Below are positions 13,478 to 13,655 of a stretch of 13,655 nucleotides of DNA, piece after piece. How positions within the stretch are numbered: position 1 is the stretch's first letter; the number at the start of each line of letters is the position of its first letter. The translations under genes and the position numbers were made by a program. This stretch comes from an uncultured Dorea sp. (GTDB lineage Bacteria; Bacillota; Clostridia; Lachnospirales; Lachnospiraceae): NCBI GenBank assembly GCA_910579335.1, contig CAJTUQ010000018.1:19853-33507 (forward strand). Direction: 5' to 3'. A model generated the notes under the pieces. The model made no database searches. It was not told the origin of the DNA and was given only the letters and a program-made list of their open reading frames with translations.

Positions 13478-13597
13478 TTATACTTTTTTCGGCAGTCTCA
13501 AACAAATTTTGCTATTCTCCAATGTATCACGACAAACACATTCCACATCACGACAGGTTTTTTCCTCTAATTTCGTCGAATTACCCTTAAACTTCAC
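13478..13597 (-). CDS. Very small, Cys-rich ORF (39 aa), doubtful
   Basis: From a GTG at 13597 the frame reads MKFKGNSTKLEEKTCRD, then VECVCRDTLENSKICLRL, then PKKV. Four cysteines in a basic, polar background look like a small protein or a fragment rather than noise, but there is no ribosome site and no other start. In the rest of the right edge (13598-13655) I see nothing beyond an ACTTCA/TGAAGT dyad. Confidence 0.2.
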   Translation of the reverse strand: MKFKGNSTKLEEKTCRDVECVCRDTLENSKICLRLPKKV

Positions 13598-13655
13598 ATC
13601 AGTTTTTTACTTTTGAAGTGTCTTAATATACAGAAAACCAGAGGAAAGAGAAACC

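Overview
The window looks like a chromosomal segment from an anaerobic, low-to-moderate-GC Clostridia, most like the Lachnospiraceae. The clues are LPSTG sorting signals, SpaA/Cna-B-type pilin domains, AAGGAGG-type ribosome sites, a BTAD/SARP regulator with a GGDEF-like tail, and small surface-operon genes of a kind I associate with that family. I could not search databases; family names come from motifs read in the translations.

Region 1 (1-8345, all minus strand) is a sortase-assembled pilus operon. In transcription order it holds: a small protein of unknown function (151 aa); a coiled-coil protein (183 aa); a type I signal peptidase; a 1497-aa cell-wall-anchored tip/adhesin candidate (Cys/His repeats, a CHAP-like domain lacking its catalytic residues, a fibro-slime domain, LPSTG); a 517-aa backbone pilin candidate (LPSTG); and the N-terminal half of a class C sortase that runs off the left edge. 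Gaps are short and the coiled-coil and signal peptidase genes overlap by 8 nt. A candidate promoter lies at about 8311-8345: an extended -10, with a tandem 12-bp direct repeat where the -35 would sit.

Region 2 (8410-10781, minus strand) is the control module: a SARP-like regulator, an upstream segment of about 270 bp bounded by near-perfect inverted repeats, and a tyrosine recombinase ending 3 bp beyond the outer repeat. The segment carries a good promoter (TTGCTT, 17 bp, TATAAT) that now points at the regulator. The simplest reading is a phase-variable switch: the recombinase flips the promoter, the regulator is made or not made, and the pilus operon follows. This is the most interesting system in the window.

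Region 3 (10878-11179, plus strand) is a short tRNA operon, tRNA-Gly(CCC) and tRNA-Ala(CGC), with a strong promoter and an intrinsic terminator.

Region 4 (11180-13655) is a patchwork of small accessory genes and wreckage of a mobile element: a frameshifted J-domain gene, a fragment of a mobilization protein on the opposite strand, a small hypothetical gene, a short XRE-type repressor divergent from a secreted protein with a shared operator-like promoter, and weak ORFs near the right edge among strong hairpins.
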